Position numbers and translations under genes: made by a program. Below are positions 1 to 8,592 of a stretch of DNA of 64,000 nucleotides, in pieces (position 1 is the first letter of the stretch; each line of letters starts with the position of its first letter). The stretch spans positions 1 through 64,000 of the forward strand of contig CANQJJ010000002.1 in NCBI GenBank assembly GCA_947624215.1, written 5' to 3'. The notes under the pieces are model-generated. The model did not search any database. It was not told where the DNA came from and saw nothing but the letters and a program-made list of their open reading frames with translations. This DNA is from an uncultured Clostridia bacterium (lineage in GTDB: Bacteria; Bacillota; Clostridia; Christensenellales; Borkfalkiaceae).

Positions 1-15
1 CCCCTTATAAACGAC

Positions 16-48
16 AAGCCGACACATTTTTGTGTCGGCTTGATTTTT
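16..48 (+). terminator. Intrinsic terminator hairpin (AAGCCGACACA...TGTGTCGGCTT then GATTTTTT) facing the ftsZ 3' end
   Basis: Perfect inverted repeat with a plus-strand T-tract; on the minus strand the U-tract is poor. Confidence 0.7.
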
Positions 49-53
49 TGGCA

Positions 54-1559
54 TTACTTCTTTCCGAACAATCTCTTTACGAAGGGAGGCAGGTGCTTCC
101 CGTCGGGATCATAGTCACCATCCGTGCCCTCCGGCATCGTGCGGTCTCCCGCAGGCTGTTGCGGCTGCGTATACGGATTCTGCTGAACAGGCTGCTGCGG
201 TTGCGTATACGGATTCTGCTGAACGGGCTGCTGCGGTTGCGTGTACGGATTCTGCTGAACGGGCTGTTGCTGAGGTTGCGTATACGGGTTCTGTTGAACG
301 GGTTGTTGCGGCTGCGCATACGGGTTCTGCTGAACGGGCTGTTGCGGCTGCGTGTACGGGTTCTGCTGTTGGGCAGGACGGCTGTAATCGGGCTGCTGGC
401 GCGGAGGCTGGGGACGGCCCGTCTGCCCTGCGTGGCCATAGAGAAGAGCCTGCGCCTCACTCGGATCGATGGGCTGGCGCGGGGGCAACGGCTGCTGCGG
501 CTGCTGGGGCGGTTGGACTGCAACCGGCCTCTCGAAATACTTTTCAGACTCCGGGAATCCCGTCGCGATCACGGTGACTTCGACTTCATCCTGGATATTG
601 GGGTCGATGCAAGCGCCCGGGATGATCATGGCATTGAAATCCACGACCCCGTGGATGAGGTCCATGGCCGTGCCGACTTCGTCGAGCGTGAGATCCTGCC
701 CGCCGACAACATTGACGATGATGCCCTTTGCGCCCTCAATGGTCGTCTCGAGCAAGGGGCTGTTGACGGCAAGTTTGACGGCCTCCACAATGCGGTTCTC
801 CCCTTTCGCGACCCCGACGCCCATGTGTGCAAGGCCCTTGTCTTCGAGGACGGTGCGCACATCTGCAAAGTCACAGTTGATGAGACCGGGCGTGACGATG
901 AGGTCCGCGATCCCGCGGATGCCCTGCCGCAACACGTCGTCGGCAATGGAGAAGGCCTCGTTTACCGTCGCGCTCCTGTCCACCACTTCGCGGATCTTTT
1001 CATTGGGTATGATGACAAGGGTATCGACGTACTTGCGCAGTTCGCTGATGCCCTTCAAGGCGTTGTCCATCTTGCGGCGGCCCTCAAAGGCGAAGGGCTC
1101 CGTCACGACGGCGACCGTGAGGATATGCTTGTCCTGTGCGATTTTTGCGATGACGGGCGCGGCTCCCGTTCCCGTGCCGCCTCCCATGCCCGCGGTGATG
1201 AACAGAAGATCTGTCCCGTCGATGGCCCGTGCGAGCTGATCTTTGCTCTCTTCGGCGGCTTCGCGGCCGACTTCGGGGTCTGCCCCCGCTCCGAGACCGC
1301 GCGTACGCTTGGCCCCGATCTGGATCTTGACGGGAGCCTGGCTGCACAAAAGCACCTGCGCGTCGGTATTGACGGCGATATATTCCGCGCTCGTGATACG
1401 GGCGTCGATCATGCGGTTGACGGCATTGTTCCCCGCACCGCCCACACCGATCACGCGGATCTTGGGGATGCCGTTGGATACGATATTGTCGTTATAATTC
1501 TGCATCGGGCGTGTCTCTCTCGGATCGCGATCTCCGAAGGATCTGTCTTCGTAACTCAT
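54..1559 (-). CDS. ftsZ: Cell division protein FtsZ
   Basis: GVGGAGNNAVNRM, GMGGGTGTGAAPVIA and C-terminal PPFVKRLFGKK peptide. Confidence 0.98.
   Translation of the reverse strand: MSYEDRSFGDRDPRETRPMQNYNDNIVSNGIPKIRVIGVGGAGNNAVNRMIDARITSAEYIAVNTDAQVLLCSQAPVKIQIGAKRTRGLGAGADPEVGREAAEESKDQLARAIDGTDLLFITAGMGGGTGTGAAPVIAKIAQDKHILTVAVVTEPFAFEGRRKMDNALKGISELRKYVDTLVIIPNEKIREVVDRSATVNEAFSIADDVLRQGIRGIADLIVTPGLINCDFADVRTVLEDKGLAHMGVGVAKGENRIVEAVKLAVNSPLLETTIEGAKGIIVNVVGGQDLTLDEVGTAMDLIHGVVDFNAMIIPGACIDPNIQDEVEVTVIATGFPESEKYFERPVAVQPPQQPQQPLPPRQPIDPSEAQALLYGHAGQTGRPQPPRQQPDYSRPAQQQNPYTQPQQPVQQNPYAQPQQPVQQNPYTQPQQQPVQQNPYTQPQQPVQQNPYTQPQQPVQQNPYTQPQQPAGDRTMPEGTDGDYDPDGKHLPPFVKRLFGKK
156..365 (-). 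repeat. Tandem ~36-bp repeat encoding QNPYTQPQQPVQ in the FtsZ C-terminal linker
   Basis: About six near-identical 12-13 aa units in the translated linker. Confidence 0.9.
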
Positions 1560-1575
1560 AATTTACCTCCGAACG

Positions 1576-2706
1576 TTATAATCTCTTGCGGAATCCGCGT
1601 CTGCGGTTTTCCCGGTATGCCATGTCGACGAGCGCGATGCGCGAACTCATCGGCAATTTGTTGTAATAGGGAAGATTGGGGACGAGCGGCTCGGCGACGC
1701 GGCTGACGCGATTTGTCACATGCTCGCGCGCCCCGCGGATGTCTGCCAATCCCTCGCCCGTGAAATAGAGCGGTTTGAAGTCGAGCTCGCGGCCGGAACA
1801 GGCCTCGAGGAACCCCGAAATGGCCTCGCAAATGATATCCAGCCCCTCTTTGACCGCCTCGGCGAGTTTGGTCGTATCGATCTCGAGGTGTTCGTCCCCA
1901 AATTCGAATTCTGCCACCCTGCCGTCTTTGACATAGAGATTGGCATTGACGACGAGCGCGGAGGCGACCTCAAAGGAGACGTTCAGATTTTCCATGATGC
2001 GGCCGATGATGTGCGCCTTCCCCACCCAAAACGTCTCTTGTGCCATGATGCCGCTGCCGAGGACAACGGAGATCGTGGAGGAGAGGTATCCGCAATCGAG
2101 AAAGAGCGCATATTCATCCCTCGTCTCGGCGGGGATGAGATAGTTCGCCATTGCAAGCTGCGTGGGAAGATAGCGAAGTTCGATGCGGGACTTTTCGAAG
2201 ATCTCTTCCATCGTCTCCGCGAAATAGTTACTGCAATAAAAATAAGAGATGAGGCCGCTGAGCGAGGTCGCATGCAGGCCGACGGGGTTTACAACGCGGC
2301 GGTTGTCGGACGTGATGTAGATCATGCTGGTCGCACTGATAAAGCGATACCCCTTGATCTCGTCTCTGCCGCTCTCGAAGAGCGCGTCCCTCTCCCGATC
2401 GCTGATCTTGCGCTTTCTGGGGAATCCCACGCTCCGTTCCTTGGGGATGACGCGGACAAATTCCCCCGGCACGCCCACATAAAGCATACGGAGACGCTCG
2501 CCGATCGTCTTTTCCACCGCCGAAATGGCGCGGAAGATCGCATCGGAGAGTTGCCCCTTGTCGTAGAATTGTCCGTTCTCATATCCGTAGTAAGACTCCG
2601 TGTGGCTTGCATTGAACACGAAGGTGTTGTTGACCCCCTGCGCTCCGACGAGAACGGAGATCTCCGAAGAACGGATATCGAGCACCGCAACGCGGCCGTG
2701 GTTCAT
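1576..2706 (-). CDS. ftsA: FtsA-like cell division ATPase
   Basis: Actin-fold ATPase pattern (VAVLDIRSSEISVLVG; FLDCGYLSSTISVV; YFTGEGLADIRGAREH) directly upstream of ftsZ. Confidence 0.85.
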   Translation of the reverse strand: MNHGRVAVLDIRSSEISVLVGAQGVNNTFVFNASHTESYYGYENGQFYDKGQLSDAIFRAISAVEKTIGERLRMLYVGVPGEFVRVIPKERSVGFPRKRKISDRERDALFESGRDEIKGYRFISATSMIYITSDNRRVVNPVGLHATSLSGLISYFYCSNYFAETMEEIFEKSRIELRYLPTQLAMANYLIPAETRDEYALFLDCGYLSSTISVVLGSGIMAQETFWVGKAHIIGRIMENLNVSFEVASALVVNANLYVKDGRVAEFEFGDEHLEIDTTKLAEAVKEGLDIICEAISGFLEACSGRELDFKPLYFTGEGLADIRGAREHVTNRVSRVAEPLVPNLPYYNKLPMSSRIALVDMAYRENRRRGFRKRL

Positions 2707-2773
2707 TTGTGTTTCTCCCGTGAAGCGGATTTCTCCGCAGATCCAATACGCGCGTTATGCGTGTTTCTATAAT

Positions 2774-2802
2774 ATTATAACAAAAGCGGCCACCCATGTC
2801 AA
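2774..2802 (-). promoter_or_regulatory. Sigma-A promoter for ftsA-ftsZ (TTGACA-17-TATAAT)
   Basis: Minus strand TTGACA TGGGTGGCCGCTTTTGT TATAAT; exact consensus and spacing. Confidence 0.85.
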
Positions 2803-2927
2803 GGGAATGGCCGTATTTTTTATGATTTTGCCAGTGATTTTGCTATTTTATTTTAATAGCGGGAAGCCACCCCGCACGCAGGGAGAGCCCGAGCCCCATC
2901 CCCCGCGCGCAAGAGCCTCCCACCCGC

Positions 2928-2960
2928 AAAAAAACGGCGGAAGCCGAAACTCCCGCCGCG
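2928..2960 (-). terminator. Intrinsic terminator after ftsQ
   Basis: Minus strand GGCGGGAG-TTTCGG-CTTCCGCC followed by GTTTTTTT. Confidence 0.8.
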
Positions 2961-2977
2961 CCGTTCAATGTATAAAC

Positions 2978-3763
2978 TTATGAGAGCGTACCGGAACGCG
3001 TGTAGTCCCAATGCAGCTCGCCGTCTTCGCCGTCAAGGACGGTGATGTAGCCGAAAGTTCTGTCCTCATCGCCGAGCGCGAGGTAGCGGTCAATGGCGAG
3101 CGAGGCTTTTTCGGCGGCAAGCACGGACGGATTGCCGAGGTCGATCACGACGCCTTCGTGCATGCGGATGCGGAAGAAATCGTTGCGTGCGTCGGAAGTA
3201 CTCTTCACAAGCTCCACGGAGACGACGTTCGCGCGCTCTTCCATGAGCTTTGCGCGTATGGCGTCCGTGACGAGGCGGACCTCCTCGGCATACGTCCCGC
3301 GGAACATGAGCGGGGAGCCAGAGCGCTCGAAGTCAAAGCCCGTGAGCACGATATTGTTCCCCTCCGCCCTGTTTGCGCTCGTTTCCGCCATGCGCAGGAA
3401 GACGCCGTTGTCCGCATAGGCCGCATATGCCCCGTCCTCGGCAATCGCAAAGGTCTCCTTCCGTTCGGAGATCCGCAAATAGACGGTGGTCGGATACTGC
3501 TTTTCAAGCTCTTCGATCACAAAGTACGGATATTTTTCCACCGTCGCCGAAACCTCTTCGAGTTTGAGGAAGGTCGTGCTCCTGCCGACAAAGGCGTCGA
3601 GCTCCTCCCTGAGCGATGCGGCCTCCTCCTTCCCCTCCTGCGAGTAGGTGGTGAAATCGGTGCGCACATGCGTCACGGTGAAGATGGTATTGAGCGCCGC
3701 CGCAAGGATCGCGGCAAGCAGCGCAAGTGCAACGACTGTTGTGATGATCAATCTCTTTTTCAT
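2978..3763 (-). CDS. ftsQ: FtsQ/DivIB-type cell division protein
   Basis: Single N-terminal TM, POTRA-like region (VRTDFTTYSQEGKEEAASL...TFLKLEEVSATVEKYPYFVIEELEKQYPTTVYLRISERK), dcw position. Confidence 0.85.
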   Translation of the reverse strand: MKKRLIITTVVALALLAAILAAALNTIFTVTHVRTDFTTYSQEGKEEAASLREELDAFVGRSTTFLKLEEVSATVEKYPYFVIEELEKQYPTTVYLRISERKETFAIAEDGAYAAYADNGVFLRMAETSANRAEGNNIVLTGFDFERSGSPLMFRGTYAEEVRLVTDAIRAKLMEERANVVSVELVKSTSDARNDFFRIRMHEGVVIDLGNPSVLAAEKASLAIDRYLALGDEDRTFGYITVLDGEDGELHWDYTRSGTLS

Positions 3764-3784
3764 GCGTATCTCCGTGAAGTGCTC

Positions 3785-5041
3785 TCATGCGCGGACGCGC
3801 ACGATCTCCGCTCCGAGTGCTCTCAGCTTTTGCTCGAACGCGGCATACCCGCGGTCGACATGAGACAGTTCGTGGATCTCGCTCGTCCCCTCTGCCCCGA
3901 GTGCCGCAAGCACCAAAGCGGCGCCGCCGCGCAGATCCCCGCACGAGACGGTGGCCCCGTGCAGCCTTCCCACGCCGCGCACGACCGCGTTTCTCCCGCG
4001 CACCTCGATATCGGCGCCCATCTTGATGAGTTCCGGTACATATTTGTAGCGCGTTTCGAACAAATTTTCCGCGATGACGGCGACGCCTTCGGCCCCCGCG
4101 TTGAGTGCGGTCATCTGCGCCTGCAAGTCAGTCGGGAACCCCGGGAAGGGCATTGTCTCGATTTTTCTGTTGCAACGCAGGCTCCCGCCGCTCGCCACTC
4201 TTATTTTATCATTTTTTGTATGGATTTTGCAACCGTTTTCACGCAATTTATGTAAAAGTAATCCGAGGGTATCTCCCCCGACGCCTTCGACCTCCACCTC
4301 TCCCCCGCAAATGGCACAGGCGATGAGGTAACTCCCCGCCTCGATGCGGTCTTTGACGGGGGTATATGTAACGCCGTGCAGAGATCTTCCGCCCTCGATG
4401 CGGATGACGTCCGTCCCCGCACCCTGCACTTTGGCCCCCATCGCATTGAGGAAATTTTGAAGGTCTACGATCTCGGGCTCTTTGGCCGCGCCGCCGAGCA
4501 CCGTCGTCCCCTCTGCCCCGACCGCCGCAAGCAGGATGTTTTCCGTGGCGCCGACGCTCGGGAAATCGAGCACGATGTCCGCACCCGTCAGCTTTTCGCA
4601 TTCACAGGTGATGTACCCCTCCCGTTCGCGGATGGAGACGCCAAGCCGTTTGAGAGCGTTGAGGTGCAGATCGATCGGCCTGAGCCCGATGTCGCACCCG
4701 CCGGGATATGCGCAGGCGGCGCGGTGGAAGCGTGCAAGCAGGGATCCGAGCATGAAGACGGAGGAACGGAGTTCCCGCGTGAGCGTCGGCGGGATGCTGT
4801 GGTTGCTCGCGTGGGAACTGTCGATGCGGACGTCTCCGCCCTCGAGGGCGACATCGGCTCCGAGCTGCCGCAAAATTTCCGCCATGCATTTGACGTCCGT
4901 GATGTCGGGGACCTCGCGGATGACGACGGGATCCCCTGTCAAAACCGATGCGGCAAGAAGGGGCAGAACGGAGTTTTTCGCCGATTGCGCGCACACGCTC
5001 CCTTCCAGCCGTTTCCCGCCGCATATGATGAATTTATCCAT
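3785..5041 (-). CDS. murA: UDP-N-acetylglucosamine 1-carboxyvinyltransferase
   Basis: MDKFIICGGKRLEGSV...SAKNSVLPLLAASVLT; FPGFPTDLQAQMTAL; HVDRGY; internal ATG chosen as start. Confidence 0.95.
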   Translation of the reverse strand: MDKFIICGGKRLEGSVCAQSAKNSVLPLLAASVLTGDPVVIREVPDITDVKCMAEILRQLGADVALEGGDVRIDSSHASNHSIPPTLTRELRSSVFMLGSLLARFHRAACAYPGGCDIGLRPIDLHLNALKRLGVSIREREGYITCECEKLTGADIVLDFPSVGATENILLAAVGAEGTTVLGGAAKEPEIVDLQNFLNAMGAKVQGAGTDVIRIEGGRSLHGVTYTPVKDRIEAGSYLIACAICGGEVEVEGVGGDTLGLLLHKLRENGCKIHTKNDKIRVASGGSLRCNRKIETMPFPGFPTDLQAQMTALNAGAEGVAVIAENLFETRYKYVPELIKMGADIEVRGRNAVVRGVGRLHGATVSCGDLRGGAALVLAALGAEGTSEIHELSHVDRGYAAFEQKLRALGAEIVRVRA

Positions 5042-5090
5042 AGGATTCTCCTCTCGTAAAGACGGCAAAGCCCGCTTCACGGGCCTGACG

Positions 5091-6221
5091 TCATTTGGTA
5101 TATCCTATGAATTTTTTGCCGTCATTGTGTCTCGAAATGTTATAGACGATCCCCATCCCCGCCATCGTGACGATGAGAGAGGTGTTTCCCGCAGAGACGA
5201 GCGGGAGAGGCAACCCCGTCGGGGGGATACAGCCGCTGACGACGAGCGCATTGAGAGATGCCTGTATGGCAAAGGCAAGCGTGATGCCCGAGGCGAGCAT
5301 ATAGCCGTAAAAATTGTCGCAATTGTTGGCAATGCGCAGCCCCCGCCAGACGATAAAGCCTATGAGGGTAAAGAGAAGAAGCACACCCGCAAAGCCTGTC
5401 TCCTCCGCGATGACCGAGAGGATGAAATCGCTCTCCGCAAAGGGCAGAAATCTGTATTTCTGGCGGGAGCGGAACAGCCCCGTGCCGAAAAGTTTGCCGT
5501 TTGCAAGCGCATAGAGCGACTGGATGAGCTGATATCCCTCCTCTTTGGGGGACGCCCACGGATCGACAAATGCGGAGAGGCGTTGCAGACGGTACGGCTC
5601 CATGACAATGAGCACGGGCACGAGCAGGAGCGCGGGCACGCAGATGGCGCCGAGCGCCTTTTTCGAGACGCCGCCGAGAAAGATCATGCCGATCATGAGC
5701 GCGCCGACGCACATCGTCACGGACATATTCGGCTCCAACATGATGAGCACGCAGATGGCCGCTCCCGCACCGAGGACGGGAAGAACGCCGGCGAATGACC
5801 GCATGCGCGCGGGATCCTTGGCAAAATACCAAGCCGTAAAGAATACAAACCCGTATTTTGCAAGCTCGGAGGGCTGAATGGTCACGGGGCCAAGCCCGAT
5901 CCACCGTGTGGCGCCGTAGCTGGTCCTCCCCACCCCCGGGATGAAGACGAGTGCGAGCAGGATGAGCGACAGCACGAGCGCCGGGATGCCGAATTTTTTG
6001 AGCTTCCGATAGTCGAGAAAGGCGATGCCCGCGATTGCGGCAAGGCTGATCACAAAGCCGACGATCTGTTTTTTGACGAAATACAGGCTGTCGCCGTACT
6101 GCACTTCCGCGTTGTAACTGCTCGCGGAGTATACGGCAACGACGCCAAATGCCGCCAAGAGCACGACGGCTGCCAGAAAGAGCAGATCTCCCCGCCCCGC
6201 CGCTCTATTCGTCTTCTCCAT
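5091..6221 (-). CDS. ftsW: SEDS glycosyltransferase FtsW
   Basis: Polytopic SEDS protein: GVGRTSYGATRWIGLGPVTIQPSELAKYG, LFGTGLFRSRQKYRFLPFAESDFILSVIAEETGF, PPTGLPLPLVSAGNTSL; start assigned to the internal MEKTNR. Confidence 0.95.
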   Translation of the reverse strand: MEKTNRAAGRGDLLFLAAVVLLAAFGVVAVYSASSYNAEVQYGDSLYFVKKQIVGFVISLAAIAGIAFLDYRKLKKFGIPALVLSLILLALVFIPGVGRTSYGATRWIGLGPVTIQPSELAKYGFVFFTAWYFAKDPARMRSFAGVLPVLGAGAAICVLIMLEPNMSVTMCVGALMIGMIFLGGVSKKALGAICVPALLLVPVLIVMEPYRLQRLSAFVDPWASPKEEGYQLIQSLYALANGKLFGTGLFRSRQKYRFLPFAESDFILSVIAEETGFAGVLLLFTLIGFIVWRGLRIANNCDNFYGYMLASGITLAFAIQASLNALVVSGCIPPTGLPLPLVSAGNTSLIVTMAGMGIVYNISRHNDGKKFIGYTK

Positions 6222-7626
6222 CCGTCTCCTTTTCGGCCTCGGGCGGCGGCAGGATCTCGGGCAGAGGCGCGGGGGCATACTCCTCTTCCAGACGGGAGAA
6301 CAGTTCGATGAAGCGCTCCCCCCTCTCCTCGTAGCTCTTAAAGGCGTCAAAACTTGCGGAGGCGGGCGAAAGCAGAACGTTTTGTCCCGGCTTTGCCGTG
6401 AGGAAGGCGATGCGCACGGCGAGGTCGAAGGGACGGATGAGCGTCACGTCGGTATAGCCGCGCTTCAAGGCGGCGTTGAGGATGCGCAGCGCATTCTCCC
6501 CATATATGACGGTATGTACGACGTCCGACTTCACGAGCGCATCGAACAGCGGTTCGTAAGCGTATCCCTTGTCCTTCCCCCCGAGCAGAAGAACGCTTTC
6601 GCCGCGCACGCTCGCCACGGCTTTGAGGGTAGAATCGACGTTGGTCGCCTTGGAATCGTCGATGAAAGTCACCCCTTTGAGCATCCCGATCTTGCGGATG
6701 CGGTGCTTGACGCCGCGGAATTTTTTGAATCCGTTCTCGATGGAACTGTTCGGGATCCCGAAGAGTTTGGCCGCGCACAGGGCGGCGAGCGCATTCATGC
6801 GGTTGTGGTCGCCGTCCACAGGCAGGGCGTCCTCCGGGCACACCTTTTCCCCATGGTAACAGAAATAGCCGTCTGCACAGTAGCCCCCTGCGACGCGCTC
6901 ATTCAGGGAAAACCAGACCACATTGGCCTTTGTCTTCTCGGCAAAGGCGCGCACGGTCGGATCGTCGTAGTTGAGCACGGCATATTCGCTCTCCGTGCAA
7001 TTGCGCAAAATGCGCGATTTCAGATAGACGTAGTTTTCAAACGTATAGTGGCGGTTGAGGTGGTCCTCGGTGATGTTGAGCACGACGGCCACATGGGGAC
7101 GGAGCGACGTGAGCGTCTCCAGCTGGAAAGAGGAGATCTCGGCGACGGCCACGCCGTCCTCCCCGAGCTCCCCGAGGCAGTCGGTGATGGGGCGGCCGAC
7201 ATTCCCGCATGCGATGGCATTCTTGCCCGCCTCTTTCAGGATCCCCTCGAGCAGAGTGACCGTCGTCGTCTTCCCGTTGGTCCCCGTGACGGCAATGAGC
7301 GGACAGCGCAGTGCAAGCGCGGCAAGTTCCGTCTCCCCCAAAATGCGTTTCCCCGCCCGTCTGAAAGAGACGGGAAGAGGATGGTCGACGGGGATCCCCG
7401 GGCTGAGAACGAGCACGTCGATGCCCTGCATCCTGCTTTCGATCTCCTCCTTTTTGAGGGGGATGCAGCCGAGCTCTTCCAAGCTCTTTTGCGAGCTACG
7501 GACATTCTCATCGTCCACGTCGTCATAGAGATAGACCGTCGCACCCTTTTTGCGCAAATATTGCGCGCTTGCGATCCCCGAGCGCGAGATCCCCGCGACG
7601 AGGAAGGATTGCCGTTCAAATAGCAT
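6205..7626 (-). CDS. murD: UDP-N-acetylmuramoylalanine--D-glutamate ligase
   Basis: VTGTNGKTTTVTLLEGIL, NITEDHLNRH, FIDDSKATNVDSTLKA. Confidence 0.97.
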   Translation of the reverse strand: MLFERQSFLVAGISRSGIASAQYLRKKGATVYLYDDVDDENVRSSQKSLEELGCIPLKKEEIESRMQGIDVLVLSPGIPVDHPLPVSFRRAGKRILGETELAALALRCPLIAVTGTNGKTTTVTLLEGILKEAGKNAIACGNVGRPITDCLGELGEDGVAVAEISSFQLETLTSLRPHVAVVLNITEDHLNRHYTFENYVYLKSRILRNCTESEYAVLNYDDPTVRAFAEKTKANVVWFSLNERVAGGYCADGYFCYHGEKVCPEDALPVDGDHNRMNALAALCAAKLFGIPNSSIENGFKKFRGVKHRIRKIGMLKGVTFIDDSKATNVDSTLKAVASVRGESVLLLGGKDKGYAYEPLFDALVKSDVVHTVIYGENALRILNAALKRGYTDVTLIRPFDLAVRIAFLTAKPGQNVLLSPASASFDAFKSYEERGERFIELFSRLEEEYAPAPLPEILPPPEAEKETDGEDE

Positions 7627-7644
7627 AGTGCCTCCGAAAAATTA

Positions 7645-8592
7645 TTAGACGAGCGGCAAAAGCAAGGTCACGCCCGCCGCGGCAGTCAGGATCGCATAGG
7701 TATAAGAGATCTTTGCCTCCGCATACCCCTTTTCCTGAAAATGATGGTGGATGGGCGCCATGAGAAAGATGCGTTTGCCCGTCTTTTTATAATATATTAC
7801 CTGCAGAATGACGGATATGCAGGAAAGCACGAACGCGCCACCCAAAATCGGGATGACGAGCGCATTGCCCGAAAAGAGCGCGATGCTCGCCGCAAACCCG
7901 CCCAGCGAGAGCGAGCCCGTATCCCCCATGAAGACGCTCGCGCGGCTCGTGTTGAAAATGAGGTATCCGAAGAGCGCCCCCGTGAGCGCAAAGGAGAGCA
8001 TGGCGACGTCCCCGCCTCCCTGTATCTGCACGAGCGCACCGAGAAAGAGAAAAAAGACGGCGGACACCGCCCCCGCAAGCCCGTCGAGGCCGTCGGTGAG
8101 GTTGACGCCGTTCACCGTAGCCAAAAACACGAAGACGCCGAGCGGGAGCATCCCCCAGCCGATATCAAAGGCGCGGCCGGTATAGGGGATGCGCAAGACG
8201 GTAAGCCCCTCCGTGCAACAGTAGACGCCTGCGATGACGGCCACGGCGAGCTGGAAGAATATTTTTTGATAGGGCCGAAGCCCGAGATTGTCCCCGCGGT
8301 GCTTCTTCAACATGTCATCGAGGAACCCGACGAGCAGATAGCCGATCCCGACGGCGAGCGCGACATAGAAGGGCTTGTCCCCTCCGAGGCAAAAGAAAAC
8401 GGCGGCAATGGCGGCCGCGGAGATGAAAGCGAGGCCCCCCATCGTCGGCGTGCCCTTCTTATTTGCATGTTCCTTGACATAATGCAGAATATTTTGCCCT
8501 GCCCCCAATCGCCTGAGCAGCGGGATCGCCGCCGCACAGAGGATCAGGGAGAGAACAAAGGCGAACAGCATCACCCATAATATGTCACGCAT
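7645..8592 (-). CDS. mraY: Phospho-N-acetylmuramoyl-pentapeptide transferase
   Basis: KKGTPTMGGLAFI, NGVNLTDGLDGLAG, MAPIHHHFQEKGYAE. Confidence 0.97.
   Translation of the reverse strand: MRDILWVMLFAFVLSLILCAAAIPLLRRLGAGQNILHYVKEHANKKGTPTMGGLAFISAAAIAAVFFCLGGDKPFYVALAVGIGYLLVGFLDDMLKKHRGDNLGLRPYQKIFFQLAVAVIAGVYCCTEGLTVLRIPYTGRAFDIGWGMLPLGVFVFLATVNGVNLTDGLDGLAGAVSAVFFLFLGALVQIQGGGDVAMLSFALTGALFGYLIFNTSRASVFMGDTGSLSLGGFAASIALFSGNALVIPILGGAFVLSCISVILQVIYYKKTGKRIFLMAPIHHHFQEKGYAEAKISYTYAILTAAAGVTLLLPLV

Noticed and set aside
30-1706. 558-aa plus-strand ORF with LLRLRIRILLNG repeats
   Set aside because: Antisense shadow of ftsZ; its repeats are the complement of the FtsZ linker repeat.
1720-2772. 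Long plus-strand ORFs opposite ftsA, murD, murE, mutS, rarA and others
   Set aside because: Antisense reading frames typical of high-GC genes; Arg/Ala/Asp-rich and without family motifs.
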